From Mucilaginibacter ginkgonis (GTDB lineage Bacteria; Bacteroidota; Bacteroidia; Sphingobacteriales; Sphingobacteriaceae): a stretch of DNA of 64,000 nt. The notes under the pieces are model-generated. The model saw only the letters and a list, made by a program, of their open reading frames with translations, was not told the origin of the DNA and searched no databases. Position 1 is the first letter of the stretch. Each line of letters begins with the position of its first letter. The stretch covers positions 1,922,001-1,986,000 of the forward strand of contig NZ_CP066775.1 in NCBI RefSeq assembly GCF_009754905.2. Direction: 5' to 3'. Shown here piece by piece: positions 50,961 through 58,790 of the stretch. Made by a program: the position numbers and the translations under genes.

Positions 50961-51575
50961 ATGCACATCGCTATTGTTGGCAATATTGGAGCCGGAAAAA
51001 CTACACTTACAGAGCTGTTAGCTAAGAATTATAACTGGGACCCCTTGTATGAGGCGGTTGATAATAACCCCTACCTGGAGGACTTTTACAGCGACATGAA
51101 ACGCTGGAGTTTTAACCTGCAGATCTATTTCCTGAACAGCCGCTTTCGCCAGATAGTTGAGATACAAAACGGTACCCGCGATGTGGTGCAAGACCGTACC
51201 ATCTATGAGGATGCCTACATTTTTGCTGAGAACCTGCACGATATGGGCCTGATGACCACGCGCGATTTTGAGAACTACAACAACATTTTTGACAATATAA
51301 CGTCGTTCATAAAACCACCTGACCTGCTGATCTATTTGAAGGCATCTGTACCAAAACTAGTAAATAATATTCAACGCCGCGGGCGGGAGTACGAGATCGG
51401 TATCCGTTTAGATTATTTGTCTAAGCTGAACGAAAAATACCAGAAGTGGATAACCAATTATAACTTAGGCAAGCTATTGGTGATAGATATGGAAAACCTT
51501 GACTTTGCCAATAATACCGAAGACCTGGCAACTATTGTTCAGTTAGTCGAGCGCGAAATAAATGGGTTGTTTTAA
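50961..51575 (+). CDS. Deoxynucleoside kinase
   Basis: 204 residues. P-loop VGNIGAGKTTLTELLAK; DRTIYEDAYIFAENLHDMG matches the deoxynucleoside kinase DRS/E-D motif; LIYLKASVPKLVNNIQRRGR is the lid with arginines. It phosphorylates deoxynucleosides (dA, dG or dC type) in salvage. Preferred substrate cannot be read from sequence. Its stop is 45 bases from the kdsB start, with an R3 repeat in between, so the two may share a transcript. Confidence 0.92.
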   Translation: MHIAIVGNIGAGKTTLTELLAKNYNWDPLYEAVDNNPYLEDFYSDMKRWSFNLQIYFLNSRFRQIVEIQNGTRDVVQDRTIYEDAYIFAENLHDMGLMTTRDFENYNNIFDNITSFIKPPDLLIYLKASVPKLVNNIQRRGREYEIGIRLDYLSKLNEKYQKWITNYNLGKLLVIDMENLDFANNTEDLATIVQLVEREINGLF

Positions 51576-51576
51576 T

Positions 51577-51607
51577 ACCTCACCCTGCCCTCTCCAAAGG
51601 AGAGGAT
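51577..51607. repeat. R3 palindromic repeat upstream of kdsB
   Basis: CCTCACCCTGCCCTCTCCAA then AGGAGAGG. It is in the opposite orientation to the copy inside kdsB at 51651-51681. Confidence 0.75.
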
Positions 51608-51620
51608 TCTAAAATAAGTG

Positions 51621-52409
51621 ATGAAAGTTATTCCTTTACAAGGTGAAAAGCCCTCTCCTTCGGAGGGGGTTGGGAGAGGTCAAATCCTCGGCGTCATTCC
51701 GGCCCGTTATGCGTCTACCCGGTTCCCGGGCAAACCGCTGGTGAATATTGGCGGAAAAAGCATGATTCAAAGGGTGTATGAGCAGGCTAAAAAGTGCATC
51801 TCATTTGGTGAAGTGGTGGTCGCTACGGATGACGACCGTATTTTCTCTCATGTAACAGATTTTGGCGGCAAAGCGGTTATGACCTCTGCTGAACACCAGA
51901 GCGGTACCGACCGTTGTGCCGAGGTTGCAGAAAGTTACCCCGATTACGATGTGGTGATCAACATTCAGGGTGATGAACCTTTTATAGATCCGGAACAGCT
52001 GACCAAAGTTGCGGCCTGTTTCCTTGACCCAGAAACGCAGATAGCTACGCTCATAAAAAAGGTAGCAAACGCCGAAGAATTGGTCAACGTTAACCACCCA
52101 AAGGTATTGATCAACCATTTTGCTGAGGCGATATATTTCTCACGTTCGCCACTACCGCATATCAGAGGTGTTGAGCAAAAGGACTGGCTAAAACACTATA
52201 CGTATTTTAAGCATATTGGTGTTTATGGATACCGTGCCGACATTCTGAAGCAGATTACCAAATTGCCGGTATCCCCTCTGGAAAAAGCCGAAAGCTTGGA
52301 GCAATTGCGTTGGATAGAAAACGGCTTTTTTATAAAAGTAGCAGAGACGGAACTGGAAACCTACGCCATCGATACCCCCGAGGATCTTAAGAAACTCCCA
52401 AAGTTATAG
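51621..52409 (+). CDS. kdsB: 3-deoxy-manno-octulosonate cytidylyltransferase with repeat-coded N-terminal insertion
   Basis: 262 residues from ATG 51621. Normal KdsB starts M-K-x-I-G-V-I-P-A-R-Y; here MKVI is followed by 19 extra residues (PLQGEKPSPSEGVGRGQIL) and then GVIPARYASTRFPGKPLVN. The extra 57 bases contain an R3 palindrome and keep the frame. The rest is intact (VINIQGDEPFIDPEQL, KHIGVYGYRADIL, PLEKAESLEQLRWIENGF). It activates Kdo as CMP-Kdo for lipopolysaccharide core synthesis. The insertion lies before the nucleotide loop, so the enzyme may still work; if so, it tolerates an N-terminal extension. Confidence 0.93.
   Translation: MKVIPLQGEKPSPSEGVGRGQILGVIPARYASTRFPGKPLVNIGGKSMIQRVYEQAKKCISFGEVVVATDDDRIFSHVTDFGGKAVMTSAEHQSGTDRCAEVAESYPDYDVVINIQGDEPFIDPEQLTKVAACFLDPETQIATLIKKVANAEELVNVNHPKVLINHFAEAIYFSRSPLPHIRGVEQKDWLKHYTYFKHIGVYGYRADILKQITKLPVSPLEKAESLEQLRWIENGFFIKVAETELETYAIDTPEDLKKLPKL
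51651..51681. repeat. R3 palindromic repeat inside kdsB
   Basis: CCCTCTCCTTCGGAGGGGGT then TGGGAGAGG, translated as PSPSEGVGRG. Confidence 0.85.
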
Positions 52410-52462
52410 CACCTAATTCTGCTTATTCTAAATCGCGATAGCTATCGGGACTGAATTCTAGT

Positions 52463-53017
52463 TCAAGACAATTTCCTGATCACCCTCGCCGGGTTACCTA
52501 CTGCCAGCGAATCGTCCGGGATATCTTTGGTAACTACAGAACCAGCGCCAATGACACAGCGGTTGCCTATGATAACGCCCGGGCAAATGATACTGCCGCC
52601 GCCGATCCAGCAATCGTCTCCAATGGTAATAGGCTTCGCGAATTCGGTCGACCGGCGCTCGACAGCATCTAACGGATGTGTTGCTGTATAAACCTGCACA
52701 GCAGGCGCAAAGAAAACGTTGCTGCCGATCTTCACTTCCATCACATCGAGCACCACGCAGTTTACATTGAAGTAAACGTTATCGCCGCAGGTAACATTGT
52801 AGCCATAATCGCAATGGAACGGCGGCTCTATATACAAACCCTCGCCGGAGTTCGGGATAAGCTCTTTAACTATCGCTTTGGTGTTATCATTAAAAACGTA
52901 TTCAGTAACGTTAAGCCTGTGCAGCAGTTGCTTGGCCTTGGTACGGTCCGCCAATAATTCCGGGTCGAAAGCCAAGTACGGCTCCCCGGCAAGCATTTTT
53001 TCTTTTTCTGTAGGCAT
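52463..53017 (-). CDS. Sugar O-acetyltransferase, maltose acetyltransferase-like
   Basis: 184 residues. MPTEKEKMLAGEPYLAFDPE is the Mac N-terminal domain; the left-handed beta-helix has hexapeptide repeats (CGDNVYFNVNCVVLDVMEV, IGDDCWIGGGSIICPGVII, VIGAGSVVTKDIPDDSLAV). It is a trimeric acetyl-CoA-dependent enzyme acetylating maltose, galactoside or related sugars in the cytosol. It converges on kdsB. Confidence 0.92.
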   Translation of the reverse strand: MPTEKEKMLAGEPYLAFDPELLADRTKAKQLLHRLNVTEYVFNDNTKAIVKELIPNSGEGLYIEPPFHCDYGYNVTCGDNVYFNVNCVVLDVMEVKIGSNVFFAPAVQVYTATHPLDAVERRSTEFAKPITIGDDCWIGGGSIICPGVIIGNRCVIGAGSVVTKDIPDDSLAVGNPARVIRKLS

Positions 53018-53031
53018 AGCTATCCATTATT

Positions 53032-53129
53032 TCATTGCGAGGCACGAAGCAATCCCATCGCACAGTAAGTTGATATTTGATTTAAACGCTACGAGATTGC
53101 CGCGCCATCTCTGATGGCTCGCAATGACA
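53032..53129. repeat. R2 inverted repeat
   Basis: Left arm TCATTGCGAGGCACGAAGCA; right arm GATTGCCGCGCCATCTCTGA then TGGCTCGCAATGACA. Confidence 0.88.
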
Positions 53130-53160
53130 TCATTGGGGAACGCATCTCTTTATATGAGCC

Positions 53161-55071
53161 TTATTCCTCCACCTCTCCCGCATACATCTCCTCTATCGCC
53201 TCGGCGTATTTTTTTTCAATGACTTTGCGTTTGGCTTTCATGGTCACGGTCATTTCGCCGTCTTCCATGCTAAAAGGGTTACGTTTTACCTTAAAGTTCT
53301 TGATCCGCTCAAATTTGGCTAACTCGTTAGATAGTTTTTTCAGGTCTACGTTGATCCAGTCTGTCACCTGCTTATCACTGATAAATAATTCGGGTTGCTC
53401 AAAATACTGCTGATCGAATTGAAAGGTTTCCTGCAAGCTATCTTTCGACGGAACAATTATCGCGGTAACATATTCGCGCTTGTCGCCCACCAGAAATACT
53501 TGTTCAATTTTTGGGCTTTTTAAGTAAGTATTTTCAACCGGGGTGGGATAAATATTTTTGCCGAAGGCATTTACCAGCATGTTCTTCAGGCGGTCTGTAA
53601 TTTGCAGATAACCTTTGTGAAAACGCCCAATGTCGCCGGTGTGGAACCAGCCTTCAGCGTCTATAGCTGTAGCGGTTTCTTCGGGCTTGTTCCAGTAACC
53701 CTTCATTACACTTATGCCTTTGATCAGTATTTCTCCCTCTTCCGACTCAAATTCAGGGTTAAAGCTATCATGCGTTTGAACAGTATAGATCTTATGGGTC
53801 TCGATATTCTGGATGCCCACTTCGGTACCTTTCAAGATGCGGCCAACGGTGCCATAAACCTGGCGCTCAAATTCGGTCACACACATTGGCCCGGTAGTTT
53901 CCGTCAGGCCAAACCCTTCAAGGATCGGTATACCCAGGTCGCCAAAGAATTCGCCCACATTTTTAGGCAAGGCGCCACCACCCGAGATAAGAAATTTCAA
54001 CCGCCCGCCTGTTTTTTCGATGATCTTGCTGAACACCAGTTTATGGGCGATGGCGTGTTCACGGCTTAATAAGAAGCCCGGCGTTTTCCCGCTCTCCTTT
54101 ACCTTACGATACTTCTGGCCAATAGCCATAGACCAATTGAATATCTTAGTCTTGATACCGCCAGCGGCTACACCGTTTTTGTAAGCACGATCATGAATAC
54201 GTTCCAGTAAACGTGGTACACAGTTCATAATGGTTGGCTTAACCTCGGTCAGGTTTTTGGCCAGCAACTCCAAACTTTGTGCGAATGCGATACTGCACCC
54301 CGCGCCGCAGCAGATGTAATAAGTTGCACAACGCTCAAACACGTGCGAAAGCGGCAGAAAAGATAAGAACCTGTCAGTAGGCTCAACAATACTGATCTGG
54401 TCTAACCCATATCTAACTGTTTCTACAAAATTGCTGTGCATCAGCATCACACCTTTCGGGGTACCAGTTGTACCCGATGTATAGATCAAACAAGACAAGT
54501 CTGACGGTGTGATGGCTTCGCGGGCTTGGTCAATTTCCTTTGTATATTTTGGCACTAGCTTTAAACCCTCGGCAATGACGTCCTCAAATCCTATAACTCC
54601 TGCCTGTAGGTTAGCCGCGCCGGTGTATTTTTCGAAGTCATCAAAGGCCGGAATGATACGCATCAGCTCGGGGCAGTTGTTAGACACCTTCAATACCTTA
54701 CGCAAAAGGAAGGGGTTACCTACCAATATCGCTTTTGCGCCCGAATCATTAAGGATATATTCTGTTTCTGCTTCTGTAAGTGTTGGATAAATAGACGCGT
54801 TGATCGCGCCAACTTGCTGCAGCGCCTGGTCGTAATAGATGTAATCCGGGCCATTTTCTATCAGCAGGCCTAACCGGTCGCCCTTTTTGATGCCCATTTC
54901 CAGAAACCATGCAGAGATAGCGTCAGCCTTTTCCAGGGTCTCCTTATAAGATATCTCTTGCCAAGTATTGCCAACTTTATCCAGTAAAAATGTATGCGTA
55001 TCGGGGTGAATATTCTTAACCACGTTTCGCAACATTTGCGGAACGGTTTTTACATGTTCAGGAAGGTTCAT
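53161..55071 (-). CDS. Long-chain fatty acid-CoA ligase (AMP-dependent synthetase)
   Basis: 636 residues. The phosphate loop LIYTSGTTGTPKGVMLMH, LPLSHVFERCATYY, the linker GLTETTGPMCVTEFE, GWFHTGDIGRF and the C-terminal KNMLVNAFGKNIYPTPVE are typical of the FadD/FAA group. It activates fatty acids with ATP and CoA at the inner face of the membrane. The length, slightly above FadD, is normal for Bacteroidota members. It stands alone. Confidence 0.95.
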   Translation of the reverse strand: MNLPEHVKTVPQMLRNVVKNIHPDTHTFLLDKVGNTWQEISYKETLEKADAISAWFLEMGIKKGDRLGLLIENGPDYIYYDQALQQVGAINASIYPTLTEAETEYILNDSGAKAILVGNPFLLRKVLKVSNNCPELMRIIPAFDDFEKYTGAANLQAGVIGFEDVIAEGLKLVPKYTKEIDQAREAITPSDLSCLIYTSGTTGTPKGVMLMHSNFVETVRYGLDQISIVEPTDRFLSFLPLSHVFERCATYYICCGAGCSIAFAQSLELLAKNLTEVKPTIMNCVPRLLERIHDRAYKNGVAAGGIKTKIFNWSMAIGQKYRKVKESGKTPGFLLSREHAIAHKLVFSKIIEKTGGRLKFLISGGGALPKNVGEFFGDLGIPILEGFGLTETTGPMCVTEFERQVYGTVGRILKGTEVGIQNIETHKIYTVQTHDSFNPEFESEEGEILIKGISVMKGYWNKPEETATAIDAEGWFHTGDIGRFHKGYLQITDRLKNMLVNAFGKNIYPTPVENTYLKSPKIEQVFLVGDKREYVTAIIVPSKDSLQETFQFDQQYFEQPELFISDKQVTDWINVDLKKLSNELAKFERIKNFKVKRNPFSMEDGEMTVTMKAKRKVIEKKYAEAIEEMYAGEVEE

Positions 55072-55395
55072 CTAAGTTTAAAACGGTTTATAACAAAACA
55101 AATTTAAATAATTGAGGCATAGTTGCAAGAGTGGATATTGTTAATAAAAGAGAGTGGAAGAAGTTTTAGAGTAGTTTATCAATTCCCCTATAGAGAGGAG
55201 CTAGAGGGCATTCCCCCGCGGGTCGCGCTGGAGTTTACACTGAGCTAGTCGAAGTGATACAAGTCCTCTCCTGATCCCGATAGCCATCGGGATGGGATGC
55301 GGGCTTTTCGCTGCAATCGCTAACGCTAACAGTCGTATACATAACAAAAAAGGCGCCCTACCAGACGCCTTCAAAATATCTTTTGCAATTAAAAG
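55072..55395. other. Spacer with an R4-type repeat
   Basis: No gene. It holds an R4 element (55210-55330) with the GCTAACGC end and a CCCGATAGCCATCGGG palindrome. The rest is AT-rich. The last 30 bases carry GGCGCCTACCAGACGCC-like hairpin sequence before iscA. Confidence 0.5.
55210..55330. repeat. R4 element, copy 3
   Basis: Ends with GGGCTTTTCGCTGCAATCGC then TAACGCTAAC, the reverse of the GCGTTAGGGATAG start of the copy at 50726. It shares the CCCGATAGC...ATCGGG inner palindrome. Confidence 0.55.
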
Positions 55396-55722
55396 TTAAA
55401 CAGAGAAACTTTCACCGCAGCCGCAAGTACGGCTCGCGTTAGGATTATGGAAATTAAAGCCCTTACCGTTCAACCCGTCGCTGAAGTCCAGTTCTGTGCC
55501 GGCCAGGTAAAGGAAAGATTTCATGTCAAGGCACATTTTCACGCCTTTATCTTCAAAAAACTGATCGCCTTTTTTCTCTTCGTTATCAAAATCAAGGTTA
55601 TAAGACAACCCAGAGCAACCGCCGCCTTGTACAGACACCCGTAAAAAATACGACGCGTCAAGCCCGGCATCTGTCATCAGATGGCTTATTTTCTCCTTTG
55701 CTTTATCTGTTACTGTAACCAT
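55396..55722 (-). CDS. Iron-sulfur cluster assembly accessory protein, IscA/SufA/ErpA type
   Basis: 108 residues. The three conserved cysteines are in GGCSGLSYNLDF and the C-terminal RTCGCGESFSV. It is an A-type carrier that passes 4Fe-4S or 2Fe-2S clusters to apoproteins. It is the third gene of the iscS-iscU-iscA set, in the same order and strand, but with 134 bases before it that contain a long repeat, so it may have its own promoter. Confidence 0.92.
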   Translation of the reverse strand: MVTVTDKAKEKISHLMTDAGLDASYFLRVSVQGGGCSGLSYNLDFDNEEKKGDQFFEDKGVKMCLDMKSFLYLAGTELDFSDGLNGKGFNFHNPNASRTCGCGESFSV

Positions 55723-55726
55723 TGGT

Positions 55727-55855
55727 TAGTGAGTGGTTATTAACGTGAGTGGTGAGTAGATAAAGTATATTTAGACTAATCGTAAATAAAGTATCGTAAG
55801 GTGTTAGACAGTAGCATATGACTATTCTCTATTCACCTCTCACCAATCACTAAAA
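55727..55855. repeat. Reiterated-word inverted repeat between iscU and iscA
   Basis: Left arm has GTGAGTGGTT/GAGTGGTGAGTAG words; right arm reads CTATTCACCTCTCACCAATC. The middle is AT-rich. Confidence 0.55.
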
Positions 55856-55856
55856 A

Positions 55857-56270
55857 TTAGTGGTGCGATTTCTCCAGTTCGATCGGCTCTAAGCCATTTT
55901 TCACGCGGTAATCGTTAATGGCAGCTTTAATAGCATCTTCGGCTAAAACAGAGCAGTGTATCTTAACCGGCGGCAAAGCCAATTCTTCTACAATGTCCAT
56001 ATTGTCGATAGCCATAGCATCATCGATAGATTTACCTTTAAGCCACTCTGTAGCTAAAGATGATGATGCAATTGCCGATCCGCAGCCAAAGGTTTTAAAC
56101 TTAGCATCGGTGATCACGTTATTGCTGTCAACCTGTATTTGCAAGCGCATAACGTCGCCGCACTCTGGGGCGCCAACAAGGCCTGTGCCTACTTGTGTGC
56201 TGCTTTTGTCTAATGTACCCACGTTGCGCGGGTTGGTGTAATGATCTATTACTTTATCTGAATAAGCCAT
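55857..56270 (-). CDS. iscU: Iron-sulfur cluster scaffold protein
   Basis: 137 residues. Three conserved cysteines and an Asp are present: GAPECGDVMRLQIQV, KFKTFGCGSAIASSSLATEW and ALPPVKIHCSVLAEDAIKAA. IscU receives sulfur from IscS and builds 2Fe-2S and 4Fe-4S clusters. It follows iscS on the same strand. The tail ends in Glu-Lys-Ser-His-His. Confidence 0.96.
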   Translation of the reverse strand: MAYSDKVIDHYTNPRNVGTLDKSSTQVGTGLVGAPECGDVMRLQIQVDSNNVITDAKFKTFGCGSAIASSSLATEWLKGKSIDDAMAIDNMDIVEELALPPVKIHCSVLAEDAIKAAINDYRVKNGLEPIELEKSHH

Positions 56271-56278
56271 ATCTCTTT

Positions 56279-56390
56279 ATTTAAAATTTCGAATGTTCGA
56301 TTTCGACTTTATTAACTCTATGTTTATGTGTATAGCATTTTAACCTTTTTCAAATTCCGAAATTGAAACTTCGAAATCCGAAATCAAAAT
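56279..56390. repeat. Reiterated-word inverted repeat between iscS and iscU
   Basis: AAAATTTCGAATGTTCG at left and AAATTCCGAAATTGAAACTT then CGAAATCCGAAATC at right. The words AATTTCGAA and CGAAATC are repeated in inverted order. Confidence 0.6.
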
Positions 56391-57601
56391 TAGTGCTCTG
56401 CCCACTCGATAGAATTAAGGTCTATCCCCTCTTTAAACATTTCCCAAAGTGGAGAGAGTTCGCGCAGGTGGGTAACGGCTTTCTTAGTCACCTCGATGGC
56501 GTAATCAACCTCTTCTTCTGTTGTGAAACGGCCTAGACCAAAACGGATAGAAGAATGCGCCAGATCATCTGACAAGCCAAGGGATTTTAACACGTAAGAT
56601 GGCTCCAATGATGCCGAAGTACAAGCCGAGCCAGATGATACTGCCAGATCTTTCATAGCCATCATCAAACCTTCGCCCTCTACATACTTGAAAGAAATAT
56701 TAGCTACATGCGGCAAGCGGTGATCCACATTACCATTTACATAGCTTTCTTCTAAAACAGTCAACGAACTTTCTAACTTATCACGCAATTTTGATAAACG
56801 TGCTGCTTCATCAGCCATTTCTAAACGTGCCAACTCGCAGGCTTTGCCTAAACCAACAATACCCGGAACATTTAACGTGCCCGAGCGCATCCCGCGCTCG
56901 TGACCGCCACCATCCATTTGGGCGGTAACTTTAACCCTTGGCCCTTTGCGGCGAACGTATAATGCGCCAACCCCTTTAGGGCCATACATTTTGTGTGCAG
57001 ACAGTGCCAAAAGGTCAATACCATCGGCGTTAACATCTACAGGGATCTTACCTACCGCCTGGGTAGCATCTGTCATGAACAGCGCGCCATGCTTGTGGGC
57101 AATAGCGGCGATTTCTTTAACCGGCTGAATAACGCCAATCTCGTTGTTACCATACATGATAGAAACCAAAACAGTTTCCGGTGTCATGGCAGCTTCCAGT
57201 TCGGCAAGGTTAACCAGGCCGTCTTCCTGCACAGGCAGGTATGTAACTTTTGCACCTAATTTCTCTATGTGCTTGCAGGTATCTAAAACAGCTTTATGTT
57301 CTGTAACCGCGGTAATAACGTGGTTACCTTTTTCTTTATACATTTCAAACACACCCTTAATGGCAAGGTTGTCAGACTCGGTAGCACCGGAAGTAAAGAT
57401 GATTTCTTTTTCATTAGCGCCAATTAACTGGGCAACTTGCTCGCGTGCATAATCAACGGCCTCTTCGGCAACCCAACCAAAATGGTGGTTACGGCTGGCA
57501 GCGTTACCAAACTTTTGTACAAAGTAAGGTACCATAGCGTCCAGCACGCGTGGGTCCATCGGTGTGGTAGCGTTGTTATCTAAATATACGGGGATGTTCA
57601 T
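56390..57601 (-). CDS. iscS: Cysteine desulfurase
   Basis: 403 residues, normal for IscS. PLP-binding Lys 204 is in [14 protein letters not shown]; the active-site Cys 327 is in [30 protein letters not shown] and [15 protein letters not shown] are present. It removes sulfur from cysteine for IscU and tRNA thiolation. First gene of the isc set. No iscR-like regulator is adjacent and hscAB/fdx are missing here, so this is a minimal isc set. Confidence 0.96.
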   Translation of the reverse strand: MNIPVYLDNNATTPMDPRVLDAMVPYFVQKFGNAASRNHHFGWVAEEAVDYAREQVAQLIGANEKEIIFTSGATESDNLAIKGVFEMYKEKGNHVITAVTEHKAVLDTCKHIEKLGAKVTYLPVQEDGLVNLAELEAAMTPETVLVSIMYGNNEIGVIQPVKEIAAIAHKHGALFMTDATQAVGKIPVDVNADGIDLLALSAHKMYGPKGVGALYVRRKGPRVKVTAQMDGGGHERGMRSGTLNVPGIVGLGKACELARLEMADEAARLSKLRDKLESSLTVLEESYVNGNVDHRLPHVANISFKYVEGEGLMMAMKDLAVSSGSACTSASLEPSYVLKSLGLSDDLAHSSIRFGLGRFTTEEEVDYAIEVTKKAVTHLRELSPLWEMFKEGIDLNSIEWAEH

Positions 57602-57620
57602 AGCGTCTTTAATTTCAATA

Positions 57621-57628
57621 CAAAGATA
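57621..57628 (-). promoter_or_regulatory. -7 promoter box of iscS
   Basis: Minus strand TATCTTTG, with a TTTG 24 bases further upstream (57653-57656), a near-consensus Bacteroidota promoter. The iscS ATG follows after 19 bases. Confidence 0.55.
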
Positions 57629-57704
57629 AGTAAAGTTTTATCTTTAATTTCTCAAAACACCGTCAGAAACGCCGTACATCGTCATTTAATTACAATATTT
57701 ACAC

Positions 57705-58136
57705 ATGCTAAAAATAGAGCACATTGGCATTGCCGTGAAAGACATTGCAGCGGCAGGGGAAATTTATTCGGCAATTCTAAATACAGGTGTTTATAAAACT
57801 GAAACCGTTGAGAGCGAACACGTAATCACTGCTTTTCTGCAAACCGGTCCAAATAAAATAGAACTACTGCAAGCGAGTTCTAATGATAGCGCTATCGCTA
57901 AATTTATCGATAAGAAAGGCGAAGGGATACACCATATAGCGTTTGACGTAGCCGATATCGAGGCAGAAATGACCCGGTTGAAAAGCAAAGGTTTTGTACT
58001 ACTAAATGAAACACCAAAACGCGGTGCGGATAATAAACTGGTTTGCTTTGTGCACCCTAAGAGCGCTAACGGCGTTTTGGTTGAGTTGTGCCAGGAGATG
58101 CAAAAGGAGACACAAGAACCAAGAGACAAGAATTAA
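57705..58136 (+). CDS. mce: Methylmalonyl-CoA epimerase
   Basis: 143 residues, a vicinal-oxygen-chelate fold: MLKIEHIGIAVKDIAAAGEI with the first metal His, GEGIHHIAFDVADIEAE with the second, and VFVHPKSANGVLVELCQE-like ending with the Glu ligand. It interconverts (R)- and (S)-methylmalonyl-CoA next to the B12-dependent mutase. Divergent from iscS. The C-terminal tail is short and charged (KETQEPRDKN). Confidence 0.93.
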   Translation: MLKIEHIGIAVKDIAAAGEIYSAILNTGVYKTETVESEHVITAFLQTGPNKIELLQASSNDSAIAKFIDKKGEGIHHIAFDVADIEAEMTRLKSKGFVLLNETPKRGADNKLVCFVHPKSANGVLVELCQEMQKETQEPRDKN

Positions 58137-58442
58137 GAAATGCTGACACCAAGTGTACAATGTTGCACAGGACTTGAAACCTAAACCCGATAGCAGCGGC
58201 ACGAAGTAAAGCGAATAGCGGGGCTGCAGTTTGATAGCAGCACCAGCGTTCATTTTCAAGAAATTAAAAAACCTTACAAGCTGAATAAAATTTTTCGCTA
58301 CGCTCTGAATGACAGGCGCCATTTATTAAAGCCCCTCTCCTCTTGGAGAGGGGTTGGGGTGAGGCGAACAAAACTATTCTCCTGCCTAAAGCCTAATCAC
58401 AACATTTTTGAATTTTGCCTTTTTACTTTTCAATTAATTACC
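58137..58442. other. Spacer with an R3 repeat before rpmE2
   Basis: No gene. It contains AT-rich and GC-rich filler, a fragment resembling R4 (ACCCGATAGCAGCGGCACGA near 58187) and an R3 copy (58330-58365). Confidence 0.5.
58330..58365. repeat. R3 palindromic repeat
   Basis: GCCCCTCTCCTCTTGGAGAG then GGGTTGGGGTGAGGC, the cleanest solo copy in the window. Confidence 0.85.
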
Positions 58443-58450
58443 TATATTTG
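58443..58450 (+). promoter_or_regulatory. -7 promoter box of rpmE2
   Basis: TATATTTG, 28 bases before the rpmE2 ATG. Confidence 0.55.
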
Positions 58451-58477
58451 CACCTCTTTTTAAAGGAAAGTACGACA

Positions 58478-58726
58478 ATGAAACAAGATTTGCATCCTAA
58501 AAATTATAGATTAGTTGTTTTTAAAGATATGTCTAACGACTATTCTTTCATCACAAAATCATGCATAGACACCCGCGAGACCACTAAATGGGAAGACGGC
58601 AATGAATATCCATTGGTAAAATTAGAGATCTCGCACACCTCGCACCCTTTCTACACAGGCAAAATGAAACTGGTAGATACCGCGGGCCGTATCGATAAAT
58701 TCCGCAACCGTTACGCTAAAAAGTAA
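58478..58726 (+). CDS. rpmE2: Ribosomal protein L31, type B
   Basis: 82 residues from ATG 58478 ([20 protein letters not shown]); the longer frame begins upstream of the -7 box. The zinc CxxC pair of type A L31 is missing, which defines type B. Ends with [13 protein letters not shown] component of the 50S subunit; type B often replaces type A under zinc limitation, but in Bacteroidota it is often the only copy. Followed by a strong terminator. Confidence 0.95.
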   Translation: MKQDLHPKNYRLVVFKDMSNDYSFITKSCIDTRETTKWEDGNEYPLVKLEISHTSHPFYTGKMKLVDTAGRIDKFRNRYAKK

Positions 58727-58751
58727 TCTGTTGCTCTATTAAAATATGAGA

Positions 58752-58780
58752 AAGTCTCCCACTATCGGGAGACTTTTTTA
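58752..58780 (+). terminator. Terminator of rpmE2
   Basis: AAGTCTCCC/GGGAGACTT, loop of six, then T-rich sequence. It rules out the in-frame ATG at 58746 as start of the next gene. Confidence 0.88.
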
Positions 58781-58790
58781 TTTTTGCCCA

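Noticed and set aside
58746..58790. Upstream start of the GlmU-like protein at ATG 58746
   Set aside because: These codons lie in the rpmE2 terminator hairpin; ATG 58791 starts the conserved sequence.
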